Positions 1 to 8,025 of a DNA stretch of 64,000 nt are shown in pieces; positions within the stretch are counted from its first letter, which is position 1, and the number at the start of each line of letters is the position of its first letter. The notes under the pieces were generated by a model, which searched no databases, was not told the DNA's origin, and worked only from the letters and a program-made list of their open reading frames with translations. The DNA is taken from positions 186,001-250,000 of the forward strand of contig JAHBYW010000003.1 of the NCBI GenBank assembly GCA_019635755.1, in the 5' to 3' direction. Source of the stretch: Rhizobiaceae bacterium (GTDB taxonomy: Bacteria; Pseudomonadota; Alphaproteobacteria; Rhizobiales; Rhizobiaceae). Made by a program: the position numbers and the translations under genes.

Positions 1-400
1 CGCCGATGGCGACGATGCTGCTGGGAAGGGTGCGCGGGAACGACAGATCCTGCGAACCGAAGATGATGACCAGCGCGCCCTGGATGATCAGCGACAGGGC
101 GATGGTGGCCATGACGACCGTGAGCAGCGGCTGTCCCTGCAGCGGCTTGAAGACGACACGCTGGAGCATCGCGCCGAGGATGCCGGCGGCGACCACGGTC
201 GCGATGATCGCCAGCGCGACCGGCAGGTTGAACACGGCAAGCGCCACGAACATCAGATAGGCGCCCACGGCGAGCAGGTCGCCCTGGGCGAAGTTGAAGA
301 CGTCCGTCGCCTTGAAGATCAGCACGAAGCCGAGAGCGACGAGCCCGTAGACCGAACCGACAGCCAGTCCGCTGACGAGAAGCTGAAGAAAGAAGATCAT
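1..400 (-). CDS. Branched-chain amino acid-type ABC permease LivH, partial
   Basis: This is the N-terminal third of a LivH-family inner-membrane permease, cut by the window edge. The reading frame runs without a stop from an ATG at 400 to base 1. It begins MIFFLQLLVSGLAVGSVYGL and contains the family stretch FKATDVFNFAQGDLLAVGAY, both typical of the first two membrane helices and the conserved loop of LivH. It lies 55 nt downstream of a periplasmic binding protein gene on the same strand, so the two probably form the start of one importer operon that continues outside the window. The substrate is unknown. LivH-type systems take up branched-chain amino acids but also many aromatic and short acyl compounds. 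Confidence 0.9.
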   Translation of the reverse strand, partial: MIFFLQLLVSGLAVGSVYGLVALGFVLIFKATDVFNFAQGDLLAVGAYLMFVALAVFNLPVALAIIATVVAAGILGAMLQRVVFKPLQGQPLLTVVMATIALSLIIQGALVIIFGSQDLSFPRTLPSSIVAIG

Positions 401-455
401 TCCGCAGTCCCCCTCAGCGGACGGCCAAGCCGATGTTGGTCTGGTGTCTGGTGGG

Positions 456-1661
456 CTACTTCACGTATTGCCGGTAGGCATCCCACTCGCCCACGGCGGT
501 GAAGGCCTGCGTGGCATAGTCGTAGCCGTACGGACGCGCGAGATTGATGCCCATGCGGCTTTCGCCGAACGAAACCGACGGGCTGAGGCCGTTGGTATCG
601 ACATCCTTCAGGGCAACGAGCGCCTGGTGATAGGTCTCGCGGGTCGGGTTCTCGCCGGCATCGGTCAGCGCCTGTACGACCAGTTGTCCAGCCACGTAGC
701 CGACGACAAAGTCGGACGAGGCCGCGTCCTTGCCGAAGCCGTACTTCTCGGCGTCGGCGAGCATCTGCTTGCCGCCATCGGTCGGGACGGAGGGCGGCGT
801 GATGCCGTGGACGAACTGCCACTGCGCGCCGATCTCGGGCGACAGCCCTGCATAGGCGCTGGGCGTGCCGCTGGCATAGGTGGCCATCACCGGGATGTTC
901 AGGCCGAACTTCTCCATCGACTTCAGGATCAGGTTCGCCTGTCCGCCCGTCGTGTGGGCGGCGATGAAGTCAGGCTCCATCTGCTGGATCTTGAGGACGA
1001 TCGCGTCGGCGCTCGTCGCCGTGGCATCCATCAGCACACCGCCCACATATTCCGTGCCGGCCGCTTCGGCCGTCTCGGAAATGAGCTTCTGCCAGCCGAG
1101 GCCGGATTCGACGTTCACGGAGATGTCGGCGACCTTCGGCTTGTCCTTGCCGACCCGGTCCTTCATCGCGCCGAGGATGACCTGCGCCTGCACCGGGTAG
1201 GACGGCACCAGCATGAACATGTATTCCTGGAACGGCTCGAGCGACGCATCCGTCGTGCCGTCGGGACCGACGACCGGGATCTTGTCCTTGGCGACAAGCG
1301 GCAGCGCCGCGACCTGGGTGCCCGACAGGGTCAGCCCGGAGATGCCGATGACGTCGTCGTTGGAGGCAAGCTTCTTGTAGGCGGCGATGCCGAGAGGCAC
1401 CTGGAACTTGTCGTCCTCCGCGAGCAGCACGATCTTGCGGCCGTTGATGCCGCCCGCGTCGTTCACCTTGTTGAACTGCGTCTGGATGCCCCGCAGATAG
1501 GGCAGCTGGTTCGGAACGCCCGGACCGGATTGATCCGATACGACACCGTAGGTGATCGTATCCTGCGCGAAGGCAGGTTGAAGTGCCGTGCCCATGGCGA
1601 GGATGCCCGCGCCGAGCAACGCGCCCGCGATCTTCGCGGCGCCAAGAATTTCCGGTTTCAT
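456..1661 (-). CDS. ABC transporter periplasmic substrate-binding protein, LivJ type
   Basis: This is a 401-residue Peripla_BP_6-type receptor that should bind substrate in the periplasm and deliver it to the adjacent LivH permease. The N-terminus has a Lys, a hydrophobic core and an AFAQ signal-peptidase-like end near residue 31. The mature part starts with ITYGVVSDQSGPG and includes INGRKIVLLAEDD, as in this family. I chose the ATG at 1661 because GGGAGGTGAC precedes it directly; the frame is open further upstream but has no ribosome site there. A perfect CCTATC-N4-GATAGG palindrome lies about 137 bp upstream, linking this importer to the island regulon. The ligand cannot be read from the sequence. 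Confidence 0.92.
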   Translation of the reverse strand: MKPEILGAAKIAGALLGAGILAMGTALQPAFAQDTITYGVVSDQSGPGVPNQLPYLRGIQTQFNKVNDAGGINGRKIVLLAEDDKFQVPLGIAAYKKLASNDDVIGISGLTLSGTQVAALPLVAKDKIPVVGPDGTTDASLEPFQEYMFMLVPSYPVQAQVILGAMKDRVGKDKPKVADISVNVESGLGWQKLISETAEAAGTEYVGGVLMDATATSADAIVLKIQQMEPDFIAAHTTGGQANLILKSMEKFGLNIPVMATYASGTPSAYAGLSPEIGAQWQFVHGITPPSVPTDGGKQMLADAEKYGFGKDAASSDFVVGYVAGQLVVQALTDAGENPTRETYHQALVALKDVDTNGLSPSVSFGESRMGINLARPYGYDYATQAFTAVGEWDAYRQYVK

Positions 1662-1797
1662 GTCACCTCCCAGGACATTGCGTGGCCGCCTGCCCGACTC
1701 TGCTCGCGGCACATGCGAGGGTCCTCCTCGGCACACGGGCCGCGCCGGAAGTCGAAGGCGTCGATGATCTGCCTAGCGCGGAGCGATGTCTCCCAAA

Positions 1798-1813
1798 CCT
1801 ATCCCAAGATAGG
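1798..1813. promoter_or_regulatory. Palindromic operator CCTATC-CCAA-GATAGG (copy 1)
   Basis: This is a perfect inverted repeat with 6-nt arms and a 4-nt spacer in the 205-bp gap upstream of the minus-strand binding-protein gene. The same arms recur at 10167, 19281 and 22113, each time in front of a gene of the same island. It is probably a regulator-binding site. The MalT-like LuxR protein at 19398 is the best candidate to bind it, which is an inference from position. Confidence 0.6.
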
Positions 1814-1866
1814 ACGGCGGCTTCTTTCGGCGGGTTCCGTCGATCAGCCGCAGAGCGGCAAAACGC

Positions 1867-2904
1867 TCAGACCGGTGCCAGCCTGCACACGCCGAGCGGG
1901 TCCGGCTCGAGCCACCGCATCACGCCTTCCGCGACGAGCGAATTCGCGTAGGGAACGATCTCGCCGACGGCATGGTTGAGCTGGCGCGGATTGAGGTCGG
2001 TCGCGAATGTGATCGCGGCGATCTCGGCGGCGGACATCGGCTTCTCGCGACACAGGTCGGCGACGCGCTGGCGTCGCTGCCGATGATGGCGCTTCAGCCT
2101 TGCGATCGCGCGCGGCATGTCGCGGAAGGGCTGGTAGTGGCCGGGCAGCGCCAGCGTGTCGGCCGTGACGACAGCCGCGACGTCGTCGAGCGATCGCGAA
2201 AGCCGCGCGAGGGGATCGCCGTCGGGCTCGCAATGCGGGAGAATCATGATCGGCTGCAGGGCGCCCAGCAACTGGTCGGCGGTGATCATCCAGTCCTCGC
2301 CGGCGCAGCGCAGCATGATCTGTCCCGTAGAATGCCCCTCCCCCGTCGTGACATCCAGCGTGCGCCCGCCGAGCCGCAACGGTTCGCCTGGCTTCAGCGA
2401 AACATACCGGTCGGGCGGCGGTGTGAACCCAGCGCGATGGGTGAGGACACGCGCGATCGCCTGCGCATTGTCGCCGTCGACGCCGTTGCGCCTGAGGTAG
2501 GCCTGGAACGACGCACGCGCGTAGTGGCCGGGATCGGCGGCCGCGAGCCGATAGGTCAGGTACTCGATCTCGCCCATGAGGAGCGGAGCACCGGTCGCCT
2601 GGTGGAGCCACCCGGCCATGCCGGAGTGATCGACATGGTGATGCGTGACGATGATCTTGCGGATCGCTCCATGCGGACCGGCCAGCACGGATCGCCAGAC
2701 CTCGATCGACGCCTCGTCGGCATAGCCTGGATCGACGACCGCCCAACCCCCGTCGTCCTCCATCAGGTAGGCATTCACGTGGCCGATCTTGATCGGAAGC
2801 GGCATGCGCAGCCAGAGCAGGCCGGGACGGATTTCGGCGATCATGCCCGAGGCGGGCGCAGCCACGACCGAGCGGCGCCGGAAGGATTCAGCGGCGCCGC
2901 TCAT
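1867..2904 (-). CDS. MBL-fold metallohydrolase
   Basis: This is a 345-residue metallo-beta-lactamase-fold hydrolase. The metal motif HHHVDH is at about residues 88-93. Further ligand segments are GEGHSTGQ and, nearer the C-terminus, ALPGHYQPF. A C-terminal winged-helix-like part of about 80 residues follows, as in the glyoxalase-II/LACTB2-like subgroup. In a CoA-based pathway it could hydrolyse a thioester or lactone, but the substrate is not identifiable. It lies 32 nt downstream of the hot-dog thioesterase and shares its strand and probably its promoter with 3328-3738. The start at 2904 lacks a clear ribosome site; Met21 is an alternative start. Confidence 0.8.
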   Translation of the reverse strand: MSGAAESFRRRSVVAAPASGMIAEIRPGLLWLRMPLPIKIGHVNAYLMEDDGGWAVVDPGYADEASIEVWRSVLAGPHGAIRKIIVTHHHVDHSGMAGWLHQATGAPLLMGEIEYLTYRLAAADPGHYARASFQAYLRRNGVDGDNAQAIARVLTHRAGFTPPPDRYVSLKPGEPLRLGGRTLDVTTGEGHSTGQIMLRCAGEDWMITADQLLGALQPIMILPHCEPDGDPLARLSRSLDDVAAVVTADTLALPGHYQPFRDMPRAIARLKRHHRQRRQRVADLCREKPMSAAEIAAITFATDLNPRQLNHAVGEIVPYANSLVAEGVMRWLEPDPLGVCRLAPV

Positions 2905-2936
2905 GGCACTGTCCGGACGGTCATCACCGCTCGTCG

Positions 2937-3314
2937 TCAGCGCGCCGCGAGGCGCTCGAGGAAGGTCGCGCGGTCGACGATGGCACGGGTGACCGAGCCG
3001 CGGCCGATCTCCCGGCCGGACGCGTTGCGTGCCACCACGTCGAAGACCGCCCGCCGATCCGTCCGCTCGGTGACGGTCGCCGTCACGGCGATCCGTTCAC
3101 CCACCGCGGACGGCGCCAGGTGATCGAGCTGGACCCTGGCGCCGACGCTGGTTGCGGTATCGGCCAGGTCGAGCGCGGCGCATGTCGCCTCCTCGCACCA
3201 GGCGAGAAGGCGCGGCGTGGCGAGCACGGGAAGATCGCCGCTGCCCAGTGCCGCGGCGGTGTCTTCGCCGGCGACGATCTTCTCCAGGGTCACCGCGCGA
3301 ACTGAACCGGCCAC
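2937..3314 (-). CDS. Hot-dog thioesterase, fluoroacetyl-CoA-thioesterase-like
   Basis: This is a 125-residue single hot-dog domain protein. The pattern TPRLLAWCEEATCAAL followed by GARVQLDHLAPSAVGE resembles the FlK-type thioesterase family, which cleaves small acyl-CoA thioesters in the cytoplasm. It stands between an NTF2-like gene (13 nt upstream) and the MBL hydrolase, in one minus-strand unit that starts opposite the TetR regulator. It probably removes a dead-end or toxic acyl-CoA in this island, which is an inference from context. The family assignment is by pattern only. Confidence 0.78.
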   Translation of the reverse strand: MAGSVRAVTLEKIVAGEDTAAALGSGDLPVLATPRLLAWCEEATCAALDLADTATSVGARVQLDHLAPSAVGERIAVTATVTERTDRRAVFDVVARNASGREIGRGSVTRAIVDRATFLERLAAR

Positions 3315-3327
3315 CGACGCGATATCC

Positions 3328-3738
3328 TCAGAAGGGGACGTCCGCGTGCAGCGCCCGCTTCGACAGCGCGAGGCCCTTGCCGCTCTTCACGACCGTGTCG
3401 GTCTGCACGCCCGACGTCAGGAACTCCATCTTGCCACCCATGGCGCGCGTGACGAGGAACACCGAAGTCACCGTATAGGTGGCGCCGTCGCCGCTGATGC
3501 GAACGCCGCTGACATGATGCCGGCGCTGCTCGCCCTTCGCCTGCGCCTTCGCGGCTCCCTTGAGCATGCCGTGGATCGCATCGCGACCTTCCAGCTTCGC
3601 AACTTCGCCCATGTCGCCGATCGAGATCGTCATGACGGCGTCCTTGGCGAAGACGCTGGCCGCCCCCTTGGTATCGCCCGTGTCGAAAGACGAGCTGTAC
3701 TTGGCGAGAAGCTCGTGAATGGCAGCATGATCAGACAT
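3328..3738 (-). CDS. NTF2/SnoaL-like protein (first of three in the island)
   Basis: This is a 136-residue protein of the NTF2-like alpha+beta cone fold, with the typical opening MSDHAAIHELLAKYSSSFDT, then a strand containing DAVMTISIGDMGE and the later stretch RRHHVSGVRISGDGA. Such proteins can be isomerases, hydratases or dehydratases, or have no catalytic role. I chose the ATG at 3738, five codons inside the longest frame, because GGGGAGGA precedes it. It is the first gene of a three-gene minus-strand unit and is divergent from the TetR gene, with the operator-like dyad at 3782 between them. Confidence 0.75.
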   Translation of the reverse strand: MSDHAAIHELLAKYSSSFDTGDTKGAASVFAKDAVMTISIGDMGEVAKLEGRDAIHGMLKGAAKAQAKGEQRRHHVSGVRISGDGATYTVTSVFLVTRAMGGKMEFLTSGVQTDTVVKSGKGLALSKRALHADVPF

Positions 3739-3781
3739 GATTTTCCTCCCCAACGAATGACCGAGCGGACACTAGCTTTCC

Positions 3782-3807
3782 GATCGGTTGGCAGTCAACC
3801 AATTAGT
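3782..3807. promoter_or_regulatory. TetR-type operator, site 1 (GGTTG-N5-CAACC)
   Basis: The dyad GGTTG-GCAGT-CAACC (3786-3800) sits in the divergent gap between the NTF2-like gene and the TetR gene. Flanks and core (GATCGGTTG, then ACCAAT) repeat almost unchanged at 4598-4623, upstream of the ligase operon. Its position between the regulator gene and its neighbour supports autoregulation plus control of both directions. No footprint data are available. Confidence 0.6.
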
Positions 3808-3906
3808 AGATATGGTGGGCAAGCGCGGCCGGAAAGGCCCGACGCGACGTTGCGTTCGGCCATCAAGGAAGCTACCGAACGGTTGAATAGGGGCGAGGAA
3901 CGGACG

Positions 3907-4569
3907 GTGGCCAGCAAGACTCGCGACCGGGGCATACGGCTTGGCGCGAAGCCGGCACCCCGAGAATACAGGGCGTTCGGACGGCAGTCCGAACCGGACG
4001 AACGGATTCGCCTGATCGTCGACGCAGCAGCGCGAAGCTTCGAGACCAAGGGATTTCACGGCACATCCGTCCAGGACATCGCCGATGCCGTCGGTCTGAC
4101 CAAGGCGGCGCTGTATTACTACGTGAAGACCAAGGAAGACCTGCTTGCCCTGGTGCACGATGCTTTCGTCTCGACGATGCTCGACGCCGCCGAGGAATTC
4201 GTCTCCAAGAACCCCGATCCGATGGCGCAGCTGATGTTCTTCGTAGAGAACATCCTCGTCACGGTGGCGGAGTATCGACCCTATGTCCGCGCCTTCTTCC
4301 AGGATCTGAGCACGCTGCGCGGCGACAGCTACGACCGCGTCGTCGAAAAGCGCAGCCGCTACGAGCATCTCGTCTCAGAGTGCCTCACCAACGGCATCCG
4401 GTCGGGAACGTTCGATCCGACGCTCGATCCGAAACTGACCACGCTGTACCTCTTCGGCGCCTGCAACTGGACGTATCAGTGGCTGCATCCGGAGGGTCCG
4501 CTGTCGATCGATCAGCTCGTCGAGCAATGGCGCGATTTCACCCGGCGAGTCGTTGCGCCGAAGCGTTGA
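3907..4569 (+). CDS. TetR/AcrR family transcriptional regulator
   Basis: This is a 220-residue TetR protein. The N-terminal DNA-binding part is at about residues 33-80, with the helix-turn-helix GTSVQDIADAVGLTKAALYY followed by VKTKEDLL. The rest is a helical ligand-binding domain of FadR/PsrA-like length. The frame is open far upstream, but I chose GTG at 3907 because GAGGA stands about 7 nt before it and the resulting length fits the family. It is divergent from the NTF2-thioesterase-MBL unit and followed by the ligase-lyase pair. Similar dyads lie before itself and before the ligase, so it is probably a repressor relieved by an acyl-CoA intermediate. Confidence 0.88.
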   Translation: MASKTRDRGIRLGAKPAPREYRAFGRQSEPDERIRLIVDAAARSFETKGFHGTSVQDIADAVGLTKAALYYYVKTKEDLLALVHDAFVSTMLDAAEEFVSKNPDPMAQLMFFVENILVTVAEYRPYVRAFFQDLSTLRGDSYDRVVEKRSRYEHLVSECLTNGIRSGTFDPTLDPKLTTLYLFGACNWTYQWLHPEGPLSIDQLVEQWRDFTRRVVAPKR

Positions 4570-4597
4570 GACAGCGGTTTCGCCACAGACTTCGACT

Positions 4598-4623
4598 GAT
4601 CGGTTGACTGTCTACCAATCGGT
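4598..4623. promoter_or_regulatory. TetR-type operator, site 2
   Basis: The segment beginning GATCGGTTGACTGTC and ending TACCAATCGGT has the dyad CGGTTG-N9-CAATCG. It matches site 1 at 3782 in both half-sites. It lies between the TetR stop and the ligase GTG at 4669, so it probably overlaps the promoter of the ligase-lyase operon. Confidence 0.58.
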
Positions 4624-4633
4624 AAGTTAGACA

Positions 4634-4664
4634 TCCTCTCGCGTCTTCGGACGCGAAGGGAGGA
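4634..4664 (+). promoter_or_regulatory. Leader hairpin that can sequester the ligase ribosome-binding site
   Basis: A 7-bp stem TCGCGTC/GACGCGA closed by a TTCG tetraloop (4639-4656) is flanked by TCCTC (4634-4638) and GAGGA (4660-4664). These flanks can extend the stem across a 3-nt bulge. The right flank is the Shine-Dalgarno GGGAGGA of the GTG start at 4669. The geometry suggests translational control or mRNA stabilisation; function is inferred. Confidence 0.45.
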
Positions 4665-4668
4665 TTGC

Positions 4669-6258
4669 GTGGACGAACCGGTGGCCGAGCCGCTCGGCGG
4701 ATGGACTGTGCCGGGGCTGTTGCAAGCCAGAGCGCTCGGACAGGGCGACCGCGCGTTTCTGCTGGGCAGCGACGGTGCGCTTTCCTACCGCGCCGCATGC
4801 GATCGGGCGCTCGACTGGTCGGCCGCGCTGGAGTCCGCCGGCGTCATGCCGGGAGATCGCGTTGCCTTCCTCCTGAAGAACCGTTTCGACACGCCGACGG
4901 TCTGGCTGGGCATCATGTGCGCCGGCGGCGCGGAGGTGCCCCTCAATGCGCACCAGCCCGCCGCTTTCCAGAAACAGATGATCGATCTCGTCGCGCCGAA
5001 GGTGCTGATCGTCGACACGGCATTCGCCGAACAGCTCCCGGCCGAGTTGCCCGATTCCGTCATCTCGGTCATCTGGCTCGACGAAACGCAAGGCTACGCG
5101 CCTCGCTCCGGCGCCCACCGGGCCAGGGTCGAGGAGATGCAGCTGCCCACTCCGGACATGCTGGCGGCGATCCTGCCGACCAGCGGCACCACCGGCAAAA
5201 GCAAGGGCGTGATGCTGAGCCACCGGTTCATGCGGCGTTTCGCGATGACCCAGGCAACCTCGCTCGGCATCCGCCACACCGACCGGCACTACAGCTGCCT
5301 GCCGCAGTTTCACGCGGGCGGCCAGGTCGCCGGCGTGCTCGTGCACATGACGGCGGGGGCAAGCGTCTACATCGCCGACAAGTTCTCCCGCTCGAACTTC
5401 TGGACCGACGTCCGCCGGACCGGCGCGACGACAACGGTGGCGCTCGGCGGCATGCTCTCCCTGCTGGAATCGCTGGAGCCGACGGACGCCGAAGGTGGCC
5501 TGAGGCTCATCCACGCCGTGCCGGCACCGAGCGACCAGTCGCGCCGCCTGGAGGAGCGCTGGCGCTGCCTGATCCGCACGAATTTCGGTTCGACCGAGGC
5601 CGGCATCGTCATCAGCCAGCCGCTCGACCGGCCCGTCCACGGCTCGGTCGGCAGGCAGGATCGCCATGTTGACCTGGAGATCCGATCCGACTCGCTGGAG
5701 CGCCTTGGTGTCGGCGAGGTCGGCCATGTCTGGGTGAGGCCGCACCACCGGCTCGACATGTTCTCCGGCTACTGGAGCAATCCGGAAGCGACCGAACGCG
5801 CGTTCCGCGACGGCTGGTTCTGCACGGGCGACCGCGCGCGCGCGGACGGCGACGGCAACTACTATTTCATCGACAGGGACCAAGACGTGATCCGCCGTCG
5901 CGGCGAGCACGTCTCGGCCGCCGAGCTGGAGTCGATCGTGCTGACGCACCCGGCGATCGACGCGGTCGCGGCGGTGGCGGTTCCATCCGAGCTCGGCGAA
6001 AGCGACGTGGCGCTGTTCGTGGTGCGCCGGGCCGGAGGCGATCTTGACGAGACCGGCGTATTGAGGTTCTGCGCCGGGCTTGTGCCCTACTACATGATCC
6101 CGCGATACGTCCGCTTCATTGCCGAACTGCCGCTGACCGAGACGCTGAAGGTGCAGAAGTCGAAGCTGCGGGAACTCGCGGCCGACGGCACCTCCTGGGA
6201 CAGCGAGACGCACGGTTTCCGCATCACCTCCCGCGGTCTCGTCACCGCACACAGCTGA
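4669..6258 (+). CDS. AMP-forming acyl-CoA ligase (ANL superfamily)
   Basis: This is a 529-residue adenylate-forming enzyme that should activate a carboxylic acid with ATP and CoA in the cytoplasm. The phosphate loop TSGTTGKSKG is at residues 171-180. The motif NFGSTEAG, the hinge segment DRDQDVIRRRGEHVSAAELE and the C-terminal catalytic lysine in ETLKVQKSKL (about residue 494) are present. Start codon GTG is supported by GGGAGGATTGC just before it. It forms a unit with the ThDP enzyme 18 nt downstream and lies behind TetR operator site 2. Several relatives act on bile-acid-like or crotonobetaine-like substrates, but specificity cannot be read here. Confidence 0.88.
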   Translation: MDEPVAEPLGGWTVPGLLQARALGQGDRAFLLGSDGALSYRAACDRALDWSAALESAGVMPGDRVAFLLKNRFDTPTVWLGIMCAGGAEVPLNAHQPAAFQKQMIDLVAPKVLIVDTAFAEQLPAELPDSVISVIWLDETQGYAPRSGAHRARVEEMQLPTPDMLAAILPTSGTTGKSKGVMLSHRFMRRFAMTQATSLGIRHTDRHYSCLPQFHAGGQVAGVLVHMTAGASVYIADKFSRSNFWTDVRRTGATTTVALGGMLSLLESLEPTDAEGGLRLIHAVPAPSDQSRRLEERWRCLIRTNFGSTEAGIVISQPLDRPVHGSVGRQDRHVDLEIRSDSLERLGVGEVGHVWVRPHHRLDMFSGYWSNPEATERAFRDGWFCTGDRARADGDGNYYFIDRDQDVIRRRGEHVSAAELESIVLTHPAIDAVAAVAVPSELGESDVALFVVRRAGGDLDETGVLRFCAGLVPYYMIPRYVRFIAELPLTETLKVQKSKLRELAADGTSWDSETHGFRITSRGLVTAHS

Positions 6259-6276
6259 CACGAGTGGAGCATATCG

Positions 6277-7959
6277 ATGGCACGCGGCGCTGATCTCGTG
6301 GCAAGACAGCTGAAGGAATGGGGCATAGACACGGCGTTCGGCGTGCTGGCCGGACCGATGGTTCCGGTTTTCGAGGCGCTGGCGACTGCCGGGATCACCG
6401 TCGTCGGATGCCGGCACGAACAGCAGGCCGCCTTCGCCGCGCAGGCGTGGGGCTACCTGCGCCGCCTGCCGGGCATCGTCGTCGTCGGCTCTGGACCGGC
6501 CATGACCAACACGCTCACATCGATGTATGTGGCGAAAGCCAACCGCTGGCCGCTGGTGGTCCTGGGCGGCACCGTGTCGTCCTGGGAGCGCGAGGTTGGC
6601 GGCTTCCAGGAGTTCGACCAGCTGAGCGCGGCAGCGCCGTTCGTGAAGTGGCGCGCGCGGGTCGACACGGCGCGGCGCATTCCCGAGCTGCTGCGGATGG
6701 CCCTGCAGCAGGCGATGAGCGGCAGTCCAGGGCCCGCCTATCTCGACTTCCCGGCCGAGAGCGTCCTCGACGCCGTCGCGGACCGCAAGGCGAAGGGCCT
6801 GGTGGAGCGGCGCGTCGATGTCGCCCATCCCGCGCCGCCGGCCGATGCGGTCGGCAGGGCGGTCGAGCTGCTGGGCGCGGCGAAGCGGCCCCTCGTCCTT
6901 ATCGGCAACGGCGCTTCATGGGCTTCCGACACAAGCGCGATCCAGTCGCTGGTCGATGCGGGCCTGCCCTTCCTGTCGGCGCCGATGGCGCGCGGCATCG
7001 TTGCCGACTCGCACGAGAACAATGCAGGCGCCGCGCGCTCGCTGGCGCTTTCGCAGGCCGACGTGATCCTCTCGCTGGGCATGGGTTTCGATTGGATGAT
7101 GGCGCGCTGGGACCGGTTCGGGAGCGGCGGGCGGGGAACACGCATCATCCATGTCGACTTCGACCCGGCGTCCTTCGTCTCCGGAACGCCGATCGACGTT
7201 CCCATCCAGTCCGATGCCGGGCTTGCCGCTGCGGCGATCGCCAAGGGGCTCTGGCGGCACACGCCCGGCGAGGCGCGCTGGAAAGCCTGGCGTGCCGAAC
7301 TCCAGCGTTCCGTCGTCAAGAACCGCAAGTCACTGTCCGCGCGCATCGCGGCCTGCCCGCCGGAGCCGCTGACGCAAATCCACCTCTATCGCGCGCTGCG
7401 GCCGCTGCTCGACGCCGATGCGATCGTGGTCTCGGACGGCGAAGCCACCCTTGCGGGCAACCGGCTGCTGATCGAATCCGACCGGCCGCGCGGCAGGCTG
7501 GACAGCGGCCCGACGGGCTGCATGGGCGTCGGCGTTCCCTATGCGATCGGCGCCAAGCTCGCGGCGCCCGACCGCCAGGTCGTCGCCGTCCTCGGCGACT
7601 ATGCCTTCGGCGCGTCGGCCATGGAGATCGAGACGGCGGCCCGACTCGGCCTCGACGTCACGTTCGTCATCGCCAACAATTCGGGCATCGTCGGCCATTC
7701 GCTGCAGAACATGGTTTTCGGCCCGGACGGACAGGCCGTCGGCAGGCTCCATCCGGCGCACTATGAACAGATGGCGCGCATGGTCGGCGCCTTCCATGGC
7801 CGGGTCGAGACCCTGTCCATGCTGCCGCGGACGCTGAAGAAGGCGCTGGCGCATCGCGGACCGGCGATCGTGAACGTGGTCGTCGACAGCCTCGACCACG
7901 GCGTGCTGAAGGCCGAGGGCTATCTGACGACGGGCTACGGAATGCGGGCGCCGGGCTGA
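6277..7959 (+). CDS. ThDP-dependent enzyme, oxalyl-CoA decarboxylase / 2-hydroxyacyl-CoA lyase-like
   Basis: This is a 560-residue protein with three-domain ThDP enzyme layout. The cofactor-activating glutamate is in CRHEQQAAFAAQA (E48). The C-terminal ThDP segment reads GDYAFGASAMEIET, with the paired asparagines NN about 27 residues later (467-468). This follows the GDSAFGFSGMEIET pattern of oxalyl-CoA decarboxylase and 2-hydroxyacyl-CoA lyase more closely than acetolactate synthases, which carry GDG. It is coupled to an acyl-CoA ligase, which fits cleavage of a 2-hydroxyacyl-CoA to formyl-CoA plus a shortened aldehyde. An acetolactate-synthase-like role is less likely. The exact reaction is inferred. 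Confidence 0.82.
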   Translation: MARGADLVARQLKEWGIDTAFGVLAGPMVPVFEALATAGITVVGCRHEQQAAFAAQAWGYLRRLPGIVVVGSGPAMTNTLTSMYVAKANRWPLVVLGGTVSSWEREVGGFQEFDQLSAAAPFVKWRARVDTARRIPELLRMALQQAMSGSPGPAYLDFPAESVLDAVADRKAKGLVERRVDVAHPAPPADAVGRAVELLGAAKRPLVLIGNGASWASDTSAIQSLVDAGLPFLSAPMARGIVADSHENNAGAARSLALSQADVILSLGMGFDWMMARWDRFGSGGRGTRIIHVDFDPASFVSGTPIDVPIQSDAGLAAAAIAKGLWRHTPGEARWKAWRAELQRSVVKNRKSLSARIAACPPEPLTQIHLYRALRPLLDADAIVVSDGEATLAGNRLLIESDRPRGRLDSGPTGCMGVGVPYAIGAKLAAPDRQVVAVLGDYAFGASAMEIETAARLGLDVTFVIANNSGIVGHSLQNMVFGPDGQAVGRLHPAHYEQMARMVGAFHGRVETLSMLPRTLKKALAHRGPAIVNVVVDSLDHGVLKAEGYLTTGYGMRAPG

Positions 7960-8025
7960 GGCTCCGTCCGGAGACTGCGCAGGCCGCCCGGGACAGGCGC
8001 GCCGATGGAGACGGGAACCGGTCCG

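Noticed and set aside
4627-6828. Long minus-strand open frame opposite the first ligase and lyase
   Set aside because: It shows no motifs, crosses two recognised genes and is compositionally a shadow frame.
6277-7959. Acetolactate synthase large subunit
   Set aside because: The ThDP motif is GDYAFGASAME rather than GDGSF-type, no small subunit gene is present, and the neighbours are CoA enzymes.
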